Positions 59,601-64,000 of a DNA stretch of 64,000 nt are shown here, one piece after another. Both the position numbers and the translations under genes were made by a program. The number at the start of each line of letters is the position of its first letter. Position 1 is the first letter of the stretch. The notes under the pieces are model-generated. The model made no database searches, had not been told where the DNA came from, and saw only the letters and a list, made by a program, of their open reading frames with translations. Source of the DNA: Mangifera indica (taxonomy: Eukaryota; Streptophyta; Magnoliopsida; Sapindales; Anacardiaceae); NCBI RefSeq assembly GCF_011075055.1, contig NW_025401177.1:1-64000 (forward strand). Reading direction: 5' to 3'.

Positions 59601-62284
59601 ATTACCCTCTAAACCCCTATTAAATTAACTATTTTTAATTAAATAAGAGAAAACTTTTTACATTCATTTCAGTAAGTTCACTTTTTTTTTTCCATTTTTA
59701 TTTAATCTTCGAAGGTATTAAAATAATTAAAGTCATCTATTAATAATGTACTTTAAAGAGTATTATTATTATTATTTTACTTTTGCATTTTATAAATTTT
59801 TTTAATAAAAATATGATTAAAAGTGGTTAAATATGGTTTTTAAAATAAACAATATTATATAAATTTATTCAAATTTATATATATTATAATATGATTAAAT
59901 GTTATTTTATTATTAATTTAAATTAAAAAGTATTAATCAACTCGCACCACAAAAACCCTGTGCAAATTTATGTGGAGAACTGAGAAAATCAATTTGCCCA
60001 CTATATTGCCTCCGACAGTTTCAAAAATCATCATTCAAGGCCTAATTATTATATGACACCCCTATGACTCGAAAACACTGACCTTTGCATCCCATAACTT
60101 CTTTTTCTAATTTATCCAAAAATTAAGGAGAAATCCTTTAAAAATTTACCCAAAAAAAAAAAAACACTCATCATTTGCTTTGCGTTTATGATTAGATATA
60201 AAAATAATGTGAGAAATTAAAAAACTTTTAAATATAAAACATAATGAAAATTTTCTTGAAAAATCCAAATGGCATTTATGAAACCTATTAGAGTTCTCAT
60301 TAATTAGTTGTAGATTAATTACATTACACCTCATAACTTTTTTTTTTTAATTTTTCTATACAGCTTGAGTATATTTGTCTAATTTTTAACAAAAATTATG
60401 CTTAACAACAAAGAATAATTGGATTAAAAATGTCATAGTTGTCCAAAAATAATTATATTATACATATGATGATGCTGAATTTTAGAACAAACTCAAACCA
60501 TACATACTAAAGTAAAAAGGCGTTCAGGGAGCGACTAGTCGTTTCTGGTGAAACTTCTACAAAGTCAACTACTATATAAATAGATCCACATATCAATCAT
60601 GAGCTATTGCTTATGCCTGCAGAGGCATAGGGTAGGATCAAAGAATTTAGTGTGAAAAGCTTAGGAAAAACAGTAGAGCCTGATTTGTGCGCACTCCAAC
60701 CCATTCATAATAATAAAGGGCTTTGATGCCAGCATGCAAGCATCCTTGTAGTTGTTAGTTGTTCGGAAGTAGGGTTCCAAACCTAGTTTTTTTAGAAAAT
60801 AAGAAGCTCCCCTTTCTAATATAATAATGTTTTGGTATTATTAGATGATTTTTAATTAAAAGTAAAATAATATTTAATTATATAATGATATATTATTTAT
60901 ATACTTACATTATATACAAAAAATATGTATACATAATATTATTTATTTCGAAAAATATAATTGAGATCGTGTATCCTTCAATTGAATTCAATGAAATAAA
61001 GTTAGTATGGGCAATTGTCCCATGTATTTGAGAATATGGAGGAGGCCATAAATTAGTTATCAATGCACCATGCATACTTACATTACACTCGACGTACCCA
61101 AAAAGATGCATCAAGCATTGCAGTTGTCACGCCCATGCACATTAACTGCAAACACATCGTTACACAAATTAACAAGCACCAAATGTCGAAAACCTGTTAA
61201 ATTAAAATGTAAAAAATTACAATGTTGACTTGTTGTGCACTATTTGACCAAATTGTTAAAAGAAAAAAATTTAAAAAACACTGTACAGTAAGCATTTAAA
61301 CAAACATAATATAAAAACAAACCTTTTAATTTAAACCAACAGTATTATTATTATTATTCACTGTTGCCTTGAGAGCTTGTAGCAACTGAAGTCTTGCGTG
61401 CAAGATTTAAACTTGAATCAACGATCGTACAAGCTTGCAACATAAATCAACAGCGGTTTAAAAGTTGGAGAAAGTCGTCTCCTGCAGCAACTGAAGTCCT
61501 GCATGCACGGCAAGGAAAAAGAAAAAAAAATAAAACTTTTATTTCATATAAAACCTTGAATCGAAATCACCTAAACCAGAGTGGATCGCTATTCAGGTAT
61601 GAACCAACGGTTCTACTGCAGTCCAAACCGATTTTAAACTCAAAATGATTCTGTCTTCTACAGTAATTATCTACAGTATCAATTTACGGTTTGGCCGGTT
61701 CGACCAGCCGATCCAATCCGGTTTTTCAATCGATGCTAGGTGTATCTGTGATGTATTTTCAGCGGTCTTATGCCCAGCGGCCTACAAACTCGGTGGCCGG
61801 CCCCTTAACTTCTCACTGAAAGCGAAGCCCCGTTGAGTTAGTTAATCATTGCCGTCCTATTTCCCTGAAAGTGGCATATTTACATTTTTCACGAATCATA
61901 ATATATTATTACAAGCATATTATATTAGAAAAGCACATCTTTAGGCACAGAGATTATGAACATAAACCACGTGTCATTGGAAAGATTCATAGGGAATATT
62001 TTAGATAACTAAGGCCTGAGGGCAGACTTTAGGTTTATTAGCAATACAATCTTTTAATTATTATTATTAATTTTAAGTAAGCAATAAATACTTAATCAAG
62101 TTTACTTGGCTTCCAAAATAATATCAAAGTATATGGGCCACAAGACATTGATGGGTTCATAATCATAGCATAATAAAAATTGATTTGATGATCCACCTAC
62201 TGTTCTCACAATCAACTTCATAACACAATAATACAAAACAATGAAAAACGAAAAAAGAAACCACCCAAAATAAAGATGGATCAT
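59601..62284. other. Intergenic, no gene found
   Basis: 59650-60470 is AT-rich. At 60573-60583 there is a good TATA string (tatataaatag) without a coding frame behind it. A perfect 7-base inverted repeat (tatgcct...aggcata, 60612-60629) and a gatgc/gcatc pair near 60727 follow. At 61381-61510 the phrase gcaactgaagtc(t/c)tgc occurs twice. 61620-61840 is GC-richer with an unassigned frame. Confidence 0.35.
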
Positions 62285-63185
62285 CTATAAAAGAAGCCAA
62301 GCAACCATTGCATCTTGTTTTTCATGATCTATATCTTCAAACTTGCTACTCTCTTCTTCCCACAACCAAGATATAATTTCATCAAATTGCTGATCATGCC
62401 CTAGAGCAACATTTTCCGAATCCCAATCATTATTACTGTCATCAAAACATGAAGTTAATGAAGAACTACTGTACCAGTCACCTTCTTTATTTGCACTTAG
62501 ATTAGCAGTACTACTTAAGTTTCTGTTTTCTATCTCCCCATTGAAGTTCGGATCCATTAAACTATTTTCTCTCACTGCACTCAAGGTCAAGTCCCCATTT
62601 GGATCCAGTAGTCCATCGTCCATAATGTCATTAAAACACAGCATCTCACCATCAATGCTTTCATATAGTCCAAAATTTTCGGTCTCTTTCTCTTTACCAC
62701 TGGCGTGCAACTCTGAATTACAGATGGTTATGTCTTCTGTAGGGTTTAATACTTGCCTTTCTCTCTCCTCACTAGAACACAACATTTCCTGTGCGGCAGT
62801 CTCTTGATAAGGACTTGCCAAAGCAAGCCCTTCAAATGGATTCAACACCAAGCAGCCTTCCTGGGCACAAGGCCAAGTCTCTTTCTCTGTGGCTGGCAAG
62901 GGCATAACTTCGTCGACAGAAACAGTTTCTTTTGGTCGCTTTTTGGAATCACTTAAATCTCTTTGGATATAATAACTTTTGTTTTTCTTCATTGCCCATC
63001 TACTAGTTCTGCCTCCTTTCCTTTTCGTTGGAAAGTCAAGCTTGGCTACGTCAGCTGATATAAGCCCTACTGTTTTGCCGGAAGGCCTCCAGAAAGTGTG
63101 GATTTTTCTACTCAAACGGGAGTTCCAATAGTTCTTTATCTCGTTGTCTGTTCTTCCCGGTATATGGCTTGCTATCACCGACCAC
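62285..63185 (-). CDS. R2R3-MYB, subgroup 7 (flavonol regulator type), last exon only
   Basis: The exon opens at an acceptor (attag|GTGGTCG), reading [20 protein letters not shown], then [11 protein letters not shown], the end of the R3 repeat at the standard position of MYB intron 2. It continues to TAG at 62285-62287, about 300 codons. Just behind the DNA-binding domain lies [16 protein letters not shown], the subgroup-7 motif known from MYB11/MYB12/MYB111. The last residues, MVAWLLL, recall the second subgroup-7 box near the C-terminus. The remainder is acidic ([18 protein letters not shown]) and fits an activation domain. Subgroup 7 factors switch on flavonol synthesis genes (CHS, CHI, F3H, FLS) in the nucleus without a bHLH partner. 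I searched the remaining 815 bases upstream for the R2 and first R3 exons and found none, so intron 2 exceeds 800 bp and exons 1-2 lie beyond the window. Confidence 0.9.
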
Positions 63186-64000
63186 CTAATGCGATATCAC
63201 AAGTGTTCCCCATAACTGTTAAGCTTCTTGACTTGTCATAGGCTTACATTATGAAGTAGAAGCAAAATAATAAACTCAGTTCCGGCATGGAAAACCGGGT
63301 TAAAAAAGGAAAATCAACTCTAGTCACTGTAAACCTTTTTATTTAAACTGATTAATCTATGTGAATATATTTTTTAAAATAAAATAATATTTAATTATAT
63401 AATTATATATTATTTATATAATTAAATTATTAAAAAAAAAAGTGGGTTCACAAATCATTAATGCTCGACGACCCTTTCCGTCAAAAGGGTACAAAAATGT
63501 TCTCTACAGTCCCCCCATTCCCAAACTTACCGGTCTTTTCGATTTCGAACTACATTATTGTTGATTAATATCATTAAAATTTAAAGAATCATATTATATT
63601 TTCAAATTAAAGATTGACGTGGACATCATCTGCCTTAAAAAATAAAAAAGTGATAGTTTCTCTTATAAATTATTACAATAAAACTACGTGACATGTACAA
63701 AAAAAAAAAATATATATATATATATATATATTATTAAATAATTTTTAATTAATAAATAATAAAGTAATATTTAATTGTATAATAATATATATAAATATGT
63801 TTATATAATCAATATATATCTATATATATAAAATATTAATCAAATTATTATAGCATTTTGACTTACCTAAGAGTCAATAAAGTAAATCTCAAATATAGAT
63901 ATTCTTAAGTTTCTAATATGTTGAATTGTGAAAAATGTCAACATTTTAAAAACTAAAGGAGAAAAAAAATTTCAAACTGAAATTAATAGATAGAATCAAA
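63186..64000 (-). other. Intron 2 of the MYB gene, AT-rich, continuing out of the window
   Basis: No exon of the MYB DNA-binding domain is recognisable here on the minus strand. It contains a TA microsatellite (63711-63731) and AT-rich repeats. Confidence 0.6.
63711..63731. repeat. (TA)n microsatellite
   Basis: Ten TA units behind a run of A, inside the presumed MYB intron. Confidence 0.9.

Noticed and set aside
60725..60745. Resemblance of gatgccagcatgcaagcatc to miR167
   Set aside because: Only about ten central bases agree and the seed end differs, so it is not miR167.

Overview
This window is nuclear DNA from a dicot plant, probably a woody rosid-type eudicot, although the species cannot be read from the sequence. 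The evidence is AT-rich intergenic DNA, short GT-AG introns, plant-only protein families (DUF3511, DUF761, DUF1645, B-class GATA, subgroup-7 R2R3-MYB), a mitochondrial rps14 gene moved to the nucleus, and many small non-autonomous transposons. I assembled the multi-exon genes by hand from splice sites and checked that the reading frame holds across every junction.

Layout. 0-6.5 kb: transposon relics, a proline-rich GPI-anchored wall protein gene with a frameshift (minus), a two-exon gene for an organelle-targeted protein of unknown function (minus), and an LLM-domain B-GATA factor (minus) whose last intron ends in GG instead of AG. 8.8-13.8 kb: a decayed, 5'-truncated importin-alpha pseudogene lying directly behind an intact single-exon INTS3 gene (both minus). 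13.8-22 kb: a gene-poor stretch with a nested pair of Mutator-like foldback elements. 22-30 kb: a ZFP5/ZFP6-like C2H2 repressor (plus), a DUF3511 gene (plus), and two DUF761 genes pointing away from each other. 30.7-36.9 kb: a complete 22-exon CTP synthase gene (minus, 561 codons plus stop) with a 429-bp TRIM retrotransposon in its seventh intron. 39-41.3 kb: nuclear mitochondrial rps14 (minus) and a DUF1645 gene (plus). 44.7-46.9 kb: a three-exon plant gene of unknown function (plus). 47.7-51 kb: an 11-exon PDIL2-type protein disulfide isomerase (minus). 52.9-53.3 kb: a small secreted cysteine-rich peptide gene (plus). 53.5-62 kb: transposon-rich, gene-free DNA. 62.3-64 kb: the last exon of a flavonol-type (subgroup 7) R2R3-MYB (minus) whose upstream exons lie outside the window.

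The genes are unrelated housekeeping and regulatory genes, as usual in a plant chromosome, with no operon-like or pathway cluster. The strongest non-genic signal is one family of long-inverted-repeat elements. It has ends resembling GGCCAAAGGACTATTTCCC, 9-bp target duplications (one perfect, others near-perfect) and about nine copies here. I did not find an undescribed multi-gene system. The best leads are this foldback family, the intronic TRIM, the INTS3/importin junction, the abnormal GATA splice site, and a separate 100-bp-arm foldback near 43.7 kb.
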